64,000 bases of DNA from an uncultured Eubacteriales bacterium (GTDB lineage: Bacteria; Bacillota; Clostridia; Oscillospirales; CAG-272): NCBI GenBank assembly GCA_934434925.1, contig CAKSAC010000008.1:26521-90520 (forward strand), written 5' to 3'. Shown piece after piece: positions 1 to 8,247 of this stretch. The notes under the pieces were generated by a model, which made no database searches, had not been told where the DNA came from, and saw only the letters and a list, made by a program, of their open reading frames with translations. The number at the start of each line of letters is the position of its first letter. The first letter of the stretch is position 1. The position numbers were made by a program, and so were the translations under genes.

Positions 1-768
1 ATCACCGATCCGCTGATCTTCTTTTCCAGCGTGGCCGGCAACGTGACCGAGACCTATACCGTGGAAATGCTGCGCGATATGTGTTCCGATGAGTTTATGA
101 CCGCGCTGGATTCTTCGCTGGCCAAATGTTCCGCCGAGGGGATCAAGTTCAGCCAGCTTCCGCTCCGTCAGCGTGAGATCGCCCGTTACATGAGCGAAAC
201 GCTGGATGAGGAATGGCGGACCCGCCGCGGTATGGAAATCATTTCGGTGGCGCTTTCCAAAGTCACGCCGGACGACGACAGCCGCCGTCGGATCGAAGAG
301 TTCGATACCAATGTCATGCATTCCAATCCCGAGGCGATGGCCGGCGGGCTTGCTTATGCCCGTATGGCCGCGATGAAGGATGCCGCCAAGAATTCTGCCG
401 GCGCGATGACCGGCTTTATGGGAGTCGGCATGGCCGCTTCCGCGCTCGGCGGTTCGGAGTCTCAGGGCGTTCTTCTTGAAAACGCTCAGAAGATGCAGGC
501 CGCCAAAGAGGCCGGGAAAAAGGCCGCCTCCGGCCGCGTCTGCCCGAAGTGCGGAGCCGGCGTGACCGGAAAATTCTGCCCCGAATGCGGCGAAAAAATG
601 CCGGATGAAGAGGCAGGATGGGTCTGCTCCTGCGGCGCGCGCAACACCGGCCGTTTCTGCTCCGAATGCGGAAAGGCGAAGCCCGAGAGCGGGTATACCT
701 GCTCCTGCGGGTATCGTTCCGACAAGCCCTTTAAGTTCTGCCCGGAGTGCGGCAAGCAGTCCGACTGA
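1..768 (+). CDS. SPFH-domain protein with C-terminal zinc ribbons (5'-truncated by window edge)
   Basis: The reading frame is open from base 1, so the true start lies outside the window. The visible part is the end of a band-7/SPFH-like region (a helical stretch followed by a Gly/Ala/Met-rich segment around bases 340-450) and then a zinc-ribbon tail. The tail holds repeated Cys pairs: CPKCG, CPECG, CSCG, CSECG, CSCG and CPECG. This layout matches the virion-core-protein-like SPFH family of Firmicutes (B. subtilis YdjI type), whose members sit at the membrane and help recruit PspA-type stress proteins. That role is family knowledge, and no PspA gene is visible here. A strong hairpin terminator follows at once. 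Confidence 0.7.
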   Translation: MTDPLIFFSSVAGNVTETYTVEMLRDMCSDEFMTALDSSLAKCSAEGIKFSQLPLRQREIARYMSETLDEEWRTRRGMEIISVALSKVTPDDDSRRRIEEFDTNVMHSNPEAMAGGLAYARMAAMKDAAKNSAGAMTGFMGVGMAASALGGSESQGVLLENAQKMQAAKEAGKKAASGRVCPKCGAGVTGKFCPECGEKMPDEEAGWVCSCGARNTGRFCSECGKAKPESGYTCSCGYRSDKPFKFCPECGKQSD

Positions 769-778
769 ACCGAAAACG

Positions 779-804
779 AAAAAAAGGCCGTACGGCCTTT
801 TTTT
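779..804 (+). terminator. Intrinsic terminator after the SPFH gene
   Basis: A perfect GC-rich palindrome (GGCCGTACGGCC) is flanked by seven A and seven T, 10 bases after the stop. It can work in both directions and so may also end leftward transcription of the isomerase gene at 886. Confidence 0.85.
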
Positions 805-885
805 CATCCGGACCCGGCGATCTTCCGATCGGTCGGGCCCGGCGGGGAACGGTAAAATCCGAAAGCGAGAGGACCTTGCCGAAAA

Positions 886-1716
886 TCAATAACCGAGGGA
901 GCGGAGGTATTCGCGGCTCTGGCGGGCGGTTTCCAGGCTGTCGGTTTCATAACTGCTGTCCTGCTCCACAATGAAATATTCGGCTCCTCCAGCGATGCCG
1001 GCTTTCATGATGGCGGGAATGTCCTGCATCCCGGAGCCGAGCGGGCAAAACTCAAAGCCGCGCTCTTCCTTTGTGGCGGGAACCGCCTCTTTGCCGTCCG
1101 CGCCGATCAGCGCGTAAACAGGGCCGTCGTTCTTATTCTTACAGACAAAATCTTTGAGGTGAACGATGTCGTAACGTCCGGCATAATCCGAAAGATACCG
1201 GCAGGGGTCATATCCGGCGTATTTCAGCCAACACACGTCAAATTCGGGCTGGATCAGTTCCTCCGGGATCGTTTCGTACATCCGGTCGAGGATGGTTTTC
1301 CCGTTTAGGAGAGACAGCTCGAAATCATGGTTGTGATAAAGAAGAATCAGACCGTTTTTGATGAGAAAGCGGGCGGTTTTTTCAAAATAGGCCATCGTGC
1401 CGTCAAAGTCTTCGTCGTAATGCTCTTTGGCATACCACGGAATGGCCGAATAACGCGCGCCGAGTTTGCGGACGAATGCGGCGGCTTCGTCGCCTTTTTC
1501 GTCATAGAAGGAAGGGGCCTGATGTACGGAAATGCAGGTCAGGCCGTATTTTTTCAAGAGAGCCGCGATCTCTTCCGCGCTCTTATCGAAATATCCGGCA
1601 AATTCCACATAGTCATAGCCGATTTCTTTGACGGCGCGGAGCGCGCTCTCCATATCCTGTTCCATTTTATCCCGGATTGAATATAATTGCAGACCGATAT
1701 GAACCTGATGTTGCAT
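886..1716 (-). CDS. Sugar phosphate isomerase/epimerase (xylose isomerase-like TIM barrel)
   Basis: This 276-aa protein opens with IGLQLYSIRD, a typical start of the AP-endonuclease-2/xylose-isomerase-like TIM barrel family. Later segments such as LLYHNHDFEL, PEFDVCWLKYAG, DIVHLKDF and FIVEQDSSYE carry the His, Asp and Glu residues that usually bind the divalent metal. Family members isomerise or epimerise sugars, inositols or keto-sugars in the cytoplasm; the substrate cannot be told. The ATG at 1716 is preferred over upstream starts because AAGGAT lies just before it and the homologous region begins there. It is a single gene with its own promoter at 1806-1834. Confidence 0.8.
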   Translation of the reverse strand: MQHQVHIGLQLYSIRDKMEQDMESALRAVKEIGYDYVEFAGYFDKSAEEIAALLKKYGLTCISVHQAPSFYDEKGDEAAAFVRKLGARYSAIPWYAKEHYDEDFDGTMAYFEKTARFLIKNGLILLYHNHDFELSLLNGKTILDRMYETIPEELIQPEFDVCWLKYAGYDPCRYLSDYAGRYDIVHLKDFVCKNKNDGPVYALIGADGKEAVPATKEERGFEFCPLGSGMQDIPAIMKAGIAGGAEYFIVEQDSSYETDSLETARQSREYLRSLGY

Positions 1717-1805
1717 ACATGTATCCTTTCTCCCGTGGGCGGGAAAGCGTGGCGGCCGCGTTGCGCAGGCAACCATGCGGTTTTTGAAAGTGCTTTTCTA
1801 CCTCT

Positions 1806-1834
1806 ATTTTAGCATCATTTCTTTTGAATTTCAA
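1806..1834 (-). promoter_or_regulatory. Sigma-A type promoter of the isomerase-like gene
   Basis: On the minus strand TTGAAA (1829-1834) and TAAAAT (1806-1811) are separated by 17 bases, about 90 bases before the chosen start. Confidence 0.6.
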
Positions 1835-1884
1835 GGACTTTCCTTTTGAAAATCTACGGTTTTCGCTCATTTCTTTCGGGAACG

Positions 1885-1907
1885 AAAAAAGCCGCCGGAG
1901 CGGCCTT
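1885..1907 (-). terminator. Terminator of the small membrane protein gene
   Basis: On the minus strand a GCCGC-TCC-GGCGGC hairpin is followed by six T, 30 bases past the stop at 1937. Confidence 0.7.
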
Positions 1908-1936
1908 TCCGGGGTGTGCCGGGAACACTTCCCGCA

Positions 1937-2173
1937 TCAATGCCCGTTTGTATGCTTGTTTTCCAAATCATCCCGGATCTCTGTGACCATATCGCCGCAG
2001 GCATCCGCGCACTGGCAGGCGCAGGTTCCGACAGCGTGAGCCATTTTTCCGATTTTTTCACGGAAAATGCAATAGAGTACGGCGACCCCTGCCGTGACGG
2101 AAGCGCCCAGCAACATGGAGCAGAAGGGGTGAACAGAGAAGAACCCGCAAGAAGGTTTTTTACACAAATACAT
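1937..2173 (-). CDS. Small Cys-containing single-pass membrane protein, unknown function
   Basis: I do not recognise this 78-aa protein. It has a good ribosome binding site (AAGGAG, 8 bases before the ATG), one hydrophobic segment at about residues 18-37 (CSMLLGASVTAGVAVLYCIF) and a C-terminal half with a CACQCADACGD cluster. A clean terminator follows. The dense Cys could bind metal or form disulfides, but this is only inference. It is divergent from the Sel1-repeat gene. Confidence 0.6.
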   Translation of the reverse strand: MYLCKKPSCGFFSVHPFCSMLLGASVTAGVAVLYCIFREKIGKMAHAVGTCACQCADACGDMVTEIRDDLENKHTNGH

Positions 2174-2246
2174 CGTTTTTCTCCTTTTTCTTTTTCCCTG
2201 ACAGTATGCCGCGCGCCGGAGTTTTTATGCTTTTTATTCCGGGAAC

Positions 2247-2275
2247 TTGCAAACAAGCGCGAAATATGCTACAAT
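2247..2275 (+). promoter_or_regulatory. Promoter of the Sel1-repeat gene
   Basis: TTGCAA (2247-2252), a 17-base spacer and TACAAT (2270-2275), about 80 bases before the ATG at 2358. Confidence 0.6.
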
Positions 2276-2357
2276 ATAAGAGAATACCTGTTTTTTTGAA
2301 ATTCGGAAATGTTGGTTCTGCGCGTGCGGTACGCATGAGCGCGGACGGGAGGGTTGC

Positions 2358-4121
2358 ATGAATTGCTTTTTCTGCCATCAGGAATGGGATCCCGAGCGGG
2401 GCGGTCTTGTTTGTCCGCATTGCAAACAGCGCAACGTCCTGCCGCCCGAAGAAAGGCGGGCCATCTGCCTGCGCGCCCTGGCCTGTGAAAGAAATCGCAG
2501 GCAGGACGAGGCCTTCCGCCTGTATACGTTGCTGGCCGGTTCGCACGATCCGGACGGCGGGGAGGGTTACGGCCGTTGCTTTGAATACGGCGTCGGAACC
2601 GGAAAAGACCTTGCCCGTGCGGCCGCGGCTTATTTTCTCGCGGCGGAGGACGGCTCGGATCACGCGGCCTATCGGCTGGCGCGGCTTTTGTGGAACAGAC
2701 CCTCTTTGCAGAACGGAAACGGAACGCCGCTTTTCTGGGCCTGCGCCGCCGCCGCCTTCTGCGTGGATGAGGCTTCTTATCTTTTGTATCGGTATGGCCG
2801 CCGGTTGGGCCTTTCGGATGAAGAGCGTTTTTACCGGCTCCGCGAGGCCGCCCTGGCCGGGAACCGCGCCGCGCTGGTCCGGCTCGGCCATGCTTACCGC
2901 TTCGGCCTGTATACCGAGAAGAACGCCGCCCGCGCCCTGTATTGCTATCGGAAATTGCCGCGCGCGGGGTTCCTTTTCCGCTGGTTGCACCGGGAACTGA
3001 CTCCGGAGCGCCCCGAACTCACTCCCCCGCCCGAGTATGCGGACTTTTTGCTTTCGCTCGGGGAGGAAGCCGGAACAATCGGCGCTCCCGCCGTGGGACT
3101 GCGCCTCTTTTTACTGGCGGCGGAAGAAGGAAGCGCCGAAGCCGCCTATCGCGCGGCAGTCTGTTATCGGGAAGGAAACGGAACGGAACGCGATCTGACG
3201 GAAGCGGTGCGCCTCTTTGAATTGGCCGGCTCCAACGGTTCCGCGGAGGCCGAATTGATGCTCGGCCGGTTGTATGAAGGAGAGCTTTCCGACCGGGCAG
3301 AAGCCGCCCGGCATTATGAAAGAGCTGCCGCCGGCGGTCGCCCGGAATACGCCTATATCGTCGGAGATTTTTATCTGGAAGACGCTTCCGGAGAAGGGGT
3401 GCGCCGCGCCGTACCGTGGCTCCGCCGTGCGGCGGAGGGAGGCGTTGCGGATGCGCGCCGCCGCCTTTCTGAGATTGAGGGTTCCTTGTCTGACATGTAC
3501 AACCGCGCGCTGGACGCGCAACAAGCCGGAGATATGCGGCGCGCGTATGAACTCTACAAGTCGGCGGCCGCCCTCGGCCATCCCGGGGCGCTCTGCAATC
3601 TCGGCACTTGCCTGCAACGGGGGCTTGGGTGCGCCGGAAATCCGGCCGCCGCCGCCGCCGCATACCGCGAGGCAGCCGCCGCCGGCAGTATTCCCGCCCG
3701 CCTGAACTTAGGGCTTTGCTATCTGCGCGGGGAAGGGATCCGCCGCGATTTCCGCCTGGCGCGCGTCTGCCTTTCCGATCTGCCGTCGCCTTACACCGGG
3801 GAAGCGCAGGCGGCCCTGCGACAGATGGAAGAGGGCCGGAACCGAAAACGCGCCGCCCACCTGTATGCGGCGGCGGCCGCCGCATTTTTCCGCGGGGATG
3901 TCGGCGAGGCGCTTCGTTTACGCGTAAAGGCCGCTGAGAGCGGAGATGCCCGCGCGGCCTATGTAATCGGTTGCCATTTTGAGTTTGGAGACGGGGTCGA
4001 GATGAACCGTGAAAAAGCCGACCGTTTCTATGACGGCGCAGCCTCGGCCGGGTACGGCGGGAGCCACGCGCGTCTCAAAAGCGGCTATCTGCGGGTGCGC
4101 CGCCGGTTGACAAATCTCTGA
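2358..4121 (+). CDS. Zinc-ribbon protein with Sel1-like (TPR) repeats
   Basis: This 587-aa protein starts with a compact zinc ribbon (C3, C6, C19, C22) followed by many Sel1-like repeats of about 36 residues. Examples are AAYRAAVCYREGNGTERDLTEAVRLFELA in the middle and ALCNLGTCLQRGLG and ARLNLGLCYLRGEGIRRD further on. Sel1 repeats form a solenoid that binds partner proteins. No signal peptide is visible, so it is probably cytoplasmic, and no enzyme domain is seen. GGGAGGG precedes the ATG. A 26-bp tandem repeat and a terminator follow the stop. Confidence 0.75.
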   Translation: MNCFFCHQEWDPERGGLVCPHCKQRNVLPPEERRAICLRALACERNRRQDEAFRLYTLLAGSHDPDGGEGYGRCFEYGVGTGKDLARAAAAYFLAAEDGSDHAAYRLARLLWNRPSLQNGNGTPLFWACAAAAFCVDEASYLLYRYGRRLGLSDEERFYRLREAALAGNRAALVRLGHAYRFGLYTEKNAARALYCYRKLPRAGFLFRWLHRELTPERPELTPPPEYADFLLSLGEEAGTIGAPAVGLRLFLLAAEEGSAEAAYRAAVCYREGNGTERDLTEAVRLFELAGSNGSAEAELMLGRLYEGELSDRAEAARHYERAAAGGRPEYAYIVGDFYLEDASGEGVRRAVPWLRRAAEGGVADARRRLSEIEGSLSDMYNRALDAQQAGDMRRAYELYKSAAALGHPGALCNLGTCLQRGLGCAGNPAAAAAAYREAAAAGSIPARLNLGLCYLRGEGIRRDFRLARVCLSDLPSPYTGEAQAALRQMEEGRNRKRAAHLYAAAAAAFFRGDVGEALRLRVKAAESGDARAAYVIGCHFEFGDGVEMNREKADRFYDGAASAGYGGSHARLKSGYLRVRRRLTNL

Positions 4122-4124
4122 GCG

Positions 4125-4190
4125 GCGCGGGTTTTCCCGTTTTCCCGGCGGCGCGGGTCTTTCCGTTTTCCCGGCGCGCGGGTTTTTCCG
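4125..4190 (+). repeat. 26-bp tandem repeat, 2.5 copies, after the Sel1-gene stop
   Basis: Units start at 4125, 4151 and (partial) 4177, each with GCGCGGG followed by TTTCC and TTTTCCCGG. The array begins three bases after the stop codon and ends before the terminator hairpin. Confidence 0.85.
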
Positions 4191-4206
4191 TCTGTGCGAA
4201 CAAGAG

Positions 4207-4237
4207 AAAAGAGCAGTTTTTCGGACTGCTCTTTTTT
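4207..4237. terminator. Bidirectional terminator between the Sel1 gene and dpaB
   Basis: The inverted repeat AGAGCAGT/ACTGCTCT is flanked by an A run and a T run. It can serve the rightward Sel1 gene and the leftward dpaA-dpaB operon. Confidence 0.85.
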
Positions 4238-4262
4238 GACGGAATTTGCGAAAAGCGAGGGC

Positions 4263-4823
4263 TTACAGGAATAACGGGCGGCATTGCCGGCCGTGTACGG
4301 CATCGTCGAGCGCTTCGGAAATCTGGGTATAATCGGCGACAAGGGAGTGCGGTTTCTTGACGGGGTCATCCTGCCGCATAGGGGCAAAAAAGACCTGCTT
4401 ACGGCAGAGAAGCGTGGCGATGTTTTTGAGATTGGCAGAGAGAGAATCGTTTGAAGAGAGAGCGAGAAGCAACGGCCTGTCGGCACGGAGATGCGCTTTG
4501 GCCGCCATGGTGACGGTGGAATCGGAGATTCCGTTTGCGAGTTTGGCCAGGGTGTTCCCGGTGCAGGGGGCGATGACCATGGCATCCGCCCGGACGGAAG
4601 GGCCGAGCGGCTCCGCTCCGACGATAGAATGGATGATTTCACGGCCGCACAGGCCGCTGACGGTTGCCCGGAATTCCTCCGCCCGCCAGAAGCGGGTATC
4701 GGTTCCGTATACCGCCTCGCTCATGATAGGGAGGACATCAAAACCATCCGCAAGGAGCCGCCGCAGAGCCGCCAAAGAATGGGAAAGCGTACAGAAAGAG
4801 CCGCAAAAGGCATAAGCAATCAT
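4263..4823 (-). CDS. dpaB: Dipicolinate synthase subunit B
   Basis: This 186-aa flavoprotein-like protein matches SpoVFB/DpaB. It has IAYAFCGSFCTL near the start, then IAPCTGNTLAKLANGISDSTVTMAAKAHLR, typical of the phosphopantothenoylcysteine decarboxylase-like fold of this subunit. With DpaA it makes dipicolinic acid in the mother cell for uptake by the forespore, giving core dehydration and heat resistance. The ATG at 4823 is chosen over the upstream TTG (4838) because GAGG lies nine bases before it. It starts 11 bases after the dpaA stop, so the two form an operon. Confidence 0.9.
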   Translation of the reverse strand: MIAYAFCGSFCTLSHSLAALRRLLADGFDVLPIMSEAVYGTDTRFWRAEEFRATVSGLCGREIIHSIVGAEPLGPSVRADAMVIAPCTGNTLAKLANGISDSTVTMAAKAHLRADRPLLLALSSNDSLSANLKNIATLLCRKQVFFAPMRQDDPVKKPHSLVADYTQISEALDDAVHGRQCRPLFL

Positions 4824-4834
4824 GATCCGGAACC

Positions 4835-5647
4835 TCAAAGAGACGAGAGTAATGCGAGAACTTCATCCGCAACCGCGCGGCCGGCCGCTACCGGAGAAAA
4901 ACGCGCGGGAAGCCCCGGGGCGCGGATCAGGATGATACCGGCCGCCCGGCAATCTTCTTCCCGGATGACACCGGGAGCCGCCGAAAGTTCAAAAAACTGC
5001 GTTCCGGGGCGGGCATGGAGAAGAAGGTCCCGGGAAAAAAGAGGCGCAGGAACGGTATTCAGAAGAACACGGCTTCCGGCGATCTCTTCCGGCAGTGCCG
5101 AAAGCGGGCGCGGCTTTCCGTAACCGGGCAGTACCCGATCCGGGTTCCGCGCACAGACGGAAAAGGGGATGCGTAAGCCATACAGGCGGGAAGACAGAGC
5201 CGTGGCAAAGCGACCAGAGCCGATCAGTACGCAGGGAGGCGGCGCTCCGTCACCGAAGTTCTCCGAAAGGAGCGAGACGGCTGCGTCGGCACTGATACCG
5301 GCATTGCGGGTACGAAAACTTTCCGTGGCCTCGTAATCCACCACCCGGCGATCCCCTGCCGCTTCCAGGACAGCGGGCGTTGCCCGGCCGCAGAAGACGG
5401 GAATCCCCGGAGGAATCGCGGAAAAGAGTGTGCGAAGGGGAAGAGGGGCCGGCAGTTCCGGGGCGTTCAGCGTCAACCCGTCGCGGCTTGCAGGGAGAGG
5501 CAGAATGATTGCCTCCGCGCCGGCCGCCGCCTCCGGGTCATAGGCGTTTTCGCCGTTCCCTGTGCGGCAGACGGTATGCCCGTGCCGGCGCAGGGTTTCC
5601 TCGGTGTGGAGAAAGCGGCGATCCCCCCCGATCAGACAAAAATGCAT
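4835..5647 (-). CDS. dpaA: Dipicolinate synthase subunit A
   Basis: This 270-aa protein matches SpoVFA/DpaA: an N-terminal domain beginning FCLIGGDRR, then a Rossmann dinucleotide-binding domain with VLIGSGRFATALSSRL and LLNTVPAPLF. The segment FELSAAPGV is typical of the family. It catalyses the oxidative step to dipicolinate from the lysine-pathway intermediate. Many clostridia lack dpaAB and use an electron-transfer flavoprotein instead, so its presence is informative. AAGGAG precedes the ATG. The upstream region holds CATATACTG (5677-5685), which resembles mother-cell sigma-E/K minus-10 elements. Confidence 0.9.
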   Translation of the reverse strand: MHFCLIGGDRRFLHTEETLRRHGHTVCRTGNGENAYDPEAAAGAEAIILPLPASRDGLTLNAPELPAPLPLRTLFSAIPPGIPVFCGRATPAVLEAAGDRRVVDYEATESFRTRNAGISADAAVSLLSENFGDGAPPPCVLIGSGRFATALSSRLYGLRIPFSVCARNPDRVLPGYGKPRPLSALPEEIAGSRVLLNTVPAPLFSRDLLLHARPGTQFFELSAAPGVIREEDCRAAGIILIRAPGLPARFSPVAAGRAVADEVLALLSSL

Positions 5648-5676
5648 AGGCGTTCTCCTTTTATGGCTTACACTGC

Positions 5677-5685
5677 CAGTATATG
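5677..5685 (-). promoter_or_regulatory. Candidate dpaA promoter -10 element
   Basis: CATATACTG lies about 30 bases before the dpaA ATG. It is close to the sigma-E -10 (CATACAMT) and also contains the sigma-A-like TATACT, with no good sigma-A -35 at 17 bases. A related motif precedes the spoVM operon. Confidence 0.35.
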
Positions 5686-5740
5686 TGCCGATGTTTCTTT
5701 TGCTATCGGGTCTTACCGTTTTCTTTTTTGCCGTTTTTTT

Positions 5741-5845
5741 GCTTGTCGTTTTTCCGCTTGGCGTTTTTCCACTTGGCGTTTTCCCGCTTGGCGTTTTCCC
5801 GCTTGGCGTTTTTCCACTTGGCGTTTTCCCGCTTGGCGTTTTCGC
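5741..5845 (-). repeat. 15-bp tandem repeat, 7 copies, between phoR and dpaA
   Basis: Seven contiguous 15-base units start at 5741, 5756, 5771, 5786, 5801, 5816 and 5831. Each is close to GCTTGGCGTTTTYCC, with A/G at position 1 and T/C near the end. The array lies beyond the phoR terminator. Confidence 0.95.
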
Positions 5846-5868
5846 CGGACGCGCAGACCTTCCGCGGA

Positions 5869-5897
5869 GAAAGAAAAGCAGGGAGAAGACTCCCTGC
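5869..5897 (-). terminator. Terminator of the pst-pho operon
   Basis: On the minus strand GCAGGGAG-TCTT-CTCCCTGC is followed by TTTTCTTT, just past the phoR stop. Confidence 0.8.
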
Positions 5898-5904
5898 CGG
5901 ATGT

Positions 5905-7560
5905 TCAGAATTTCGGAAAAAGGACGGTCACGGCGGTTCCTTTTCCGGGGGTGCTGTCCAGGCGGATGCTACCGCCATGATAAGCCACGGCATGCTTGAC
6001 GATCGAAAGACCGAGGCCGGTGCCGCCGGTTTCCCGGGAATGGCTTTTATCGACCCGGTAGAAACGCTCGAAAACGCGGGGTTGATCCTCGTTCGGAATC
6101 CCGATACCCGTATCCCGGACCGTCAGGGCAATGGTTCCGTCCTTCTGCGTCAGGCCGACGGTAACGCGCCCGCCCTCTTGATTGTAACGAATTGCGTTAT
6201 CGCAAAGATTGTAGAGAATCTCATAAAGATAGCGACGGTTTCCGTTCATTTCGCAGGGGTCGCCTTGCAGATCAAGGCTCACCTTCTTTTTTGCGGCGGG
6301 CTCGGCCAGTGCGTCCAGGACTTCCCGCGCCATGCCGTAAAGTTCAACCGGTTCCCGGACGGGGGCGGTCTCTTCATCCAGTTGCGAGAGCCGGATGATA
6401 TCATTGATCAGCGTGACAAGACGCGCGGCTTCCTTTTTTATATTACCGACAAACCGGGCGGTGTCTTCGGGCTTGACAAGACCGCTTTCCAGCAGTTCGG
6501 CACTGCCGATAATCGATTGAAGAGGCGTTTTCAGTTCATGGGAAACATTGGCGGTGAATTCCCGGCGGTTTCGTTCGGCAAACGCCGTTTCGGTCACGTC
6601 CAGGCACAAAAGGACGATCCCCACCGTCATATCGCCCGATTCAATGCGTGTGATGAAAAAACGGTATTCTCTTTCCCCACGCTCTTCCCGGAATTCGCAG
6701 CGCTTCCCTCTGAGCGCCGTTTTGATGGCGCGGTTCATGCTCTCGCTGCGGTCCAGCGTGAGAAAATCCCGGCCGATGGCGGAAGAGTCTGCTCCGAAGA
6801 GGCGCGCGGCGGCGTGATTGATACTGAGGATTTTTCCCTGTTCGTTCAGCAGGACCAATCCCTCGTTCATGGAGGCGGTGATCTGACGGAATTCGTCGGC
6901 CTTTTGTTTCAGCACCTGCATTTGCGAGGTAATCTGCCGGTGTTGTTTGTCGAGCTTTTTGAGCAGTGGGGTCAGCTCTTCATAAGAATCGTTTTCTTCC
7001 GGATGGTCGAGATCAAGTTCGTTCAGCGGTCGCACAATGCCGTCGGCCATTCTCTTGGAGAGGAAGGCGGCAAGAAGAACAGCAGAAAGAACGGTGATTG
7101 CGATGGCGGGAGAAATGCCGACAAGGAGCGCGCCGGCTGTGATCTGCGTGGCGGAGATCCGGAGGACATTCCCGTTTTCCAGGCGGACGGCTTCGTATAA
7201 GGTACGTTCGGTCAGGGTGGAAGAATAGCGGCTGCTGTTCCCGTGCCCGGTGCGGAGCGCGTCGGCAATCTCTTTCCGTTCCGAATGGTTTTCCATCCGG
7301 TCTGCCGAGGCCTGCGTATCATACAGGACGGAACCGTCGGCCGATACCAGCGTATAGCGGAAAACAGAGGATTCAAAGCCTTCAAAATATGCAACGCCCA
7401 GTCGGTCGGTATTGCGTGCGGAAAGAGCAAGCTGTTCCTTCAGTTGCGCGGTTTGCGAACGGGTGAAGAAATCGTGCAGAAAAACGGTCGCGATAAACAG
7501 GCTGGCCGCCAGCACGATTATCGATACGGCCATGATGGAGCGGAAGATTTTTTTACTCAT
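5905..7560 (-). CDS. phoR: Phosphate-responsive sensor histidine kinase (PhoR-type)
   Basis: This 551-aa membrane kinase has a TM segment at about 8-28, an extracytoplasmic region to about 140, a second TM (about 143-166), a HAMP-like linker, a PAS domain (about 222-325), and the dimerisation domain with NVSHELKTPL (phospho-acceptor H341). The ATPase motifs follow: NLCDNAIRY, DTGIGIP and GGTGLGLSIV. It should sense phosphate status, probably through PstB/PhoU, and phosphorylate the neighbouring regulator. The ATG at 7560 overlaps the regulator gene by 8 bases, which decides the start. It is the last gene of the pst-pho operon. Confidence 0.88.
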   Translation of the reverse strand: MSKKIFRSIMAVSIIVLAASLFIATVFLHDFFTRSQTAQLKEQLALSARNTDRLGVAYFEGFESSVFRYTLVSADGSVLYDTQASADRMENHSERKEIADALRTGHGNSSRYSSTLTERTLYEAVRLENGNVLRISATQITAGALLVGISPAIAITVLSAVLLAAFLSKRMADGIVRPLNELDLDHPEENDSYEELTPLLKKLDKQHRQITSQMQVLKQKADEFRQITASMNEGLVLLNEQGKILSINHAAARLFGADSSAIGRDFLTLDRSESMNRAIKTALRGKRCEFREERGEREYRFFITRIESGDMTVGIVLLCLDVTETAFAERNRREFTANVSHELKTPLQSIIGSAELLESGLVKPEDTARFVGNIKKEAARLVTLINDIIRLSQLDEETAPVREPVELYGMAREVLDALAEPAAKKKVSLDLQGDPCEMNGNRRYLYEILYNLCDNAIRYNQEGGRVTVGLTQKDGTIALTVRDTGIGIPNEDQPRVFERFYRVDKSHSRETGGTGLGLSIVKHAVAYHGGSIRLDSTPGKGTAVTVLFPKF

Positions 7561-8230
7561 GGTTGTCCTCCATCCGATATCCGACCCCGATAACGGTCTC
7601 AATCCGGGAGCCTTCCGGGCCGAGTTTCTGCCGGAGGGTCTTGATGTGCATATCGACGGTTCTGGATTCACCGAGATAATCCACGCCCCAGACCCTTTCC
7701 AGGAGTTTTTCCCGGGAAAATACGATCCCGGGATCGTTCATGAACAGTTTCAGTATTTCAAATTCCTTGAAAGTGAGAGAGATTTTTTTCCCGTTGACGG
7801 TGACGGTGTGTTCCTGTTCGCTGAGCGTGATATTTCCGACGGTAAGGGTGCGGGGGCCGCAGACCGGGTGACACCGGCGGAGAACCGCCCGGATTCGCGA
7901 GACCATCTCCATCATGCCGAAGGGCTTGACGAGATAATCGTCCGCTCCGGTGTCCAGGCCCTGTATTTTGTCTGTTTCCGTCGATTTGGCGGTAGCCATA
8001 ATGACCGGAATATCCTGTGTTTTCCGGTTTCTTCTGATTTCTTTCAGTACGGCGATGCCGTCCATACCGGGCATCATGATATCCAGCACGATCAACTCGG
8101 GCTTTTCGCTTTCCAGCGCTTCCAGGAGCGATCTCCCGTCCGGAAATCCCTTTGCGGTAAACCCGGTCTGCAAAAGCGTATACACCTCAATTTCACGGAT
8201 GGTGGATTCATCGTCAACACAAAAAATCAC
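7553..8230 (-). CDS. phoP: Phosphate response regulator (PhoP/PhoB, OmpR family)
   Basis: This 225-aa OmpR-type regulator has a receiver domain (acidic pair DD at 6-7, phospho-Asp D50 in VLDIMMP, Lys102 in LVKPF) and a C-terminal winged helix ending SRTVDMHIKTLRQKLG and VIGVGYRM. It would bind Pho boxes, including any before pstS. The start is GTG at 8230, with AAAGGAAG about nine bases upstream. It lies between phoU and phoR, with the kinase gene overlapping its 3' end. Confidence 0.88.
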   Translation of the reverse strand: MIFCVDDESTIREIEVYTLLQTGFTAKGFPDGRSLLEALESEKPELIVLDIMMPGMDGIAVLKEIRRNRKTQDIPVIMATAKSTETDKIQGLDTGADDYLVKPFGMMEMVSRIRAVLRRCHPVCGPRTLTVGNITLSEQEHTVTVNGKKISLTFKEFEILKLFMNDPGIVFSREKLLERVWGVDYLGESRTVDMHIKTLRQKLGPEGSRIETVIGVGYRMEDNHE

Positions 8231-8247
8231 GGTGCGTTCTCTTCCTT

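Noticed and set aside
5683..7200. 505-codon frame on the plus strand over phoR
   Set aside because: Shadow of phoR and the 15-bp repeat (the start is repeat-encoded).
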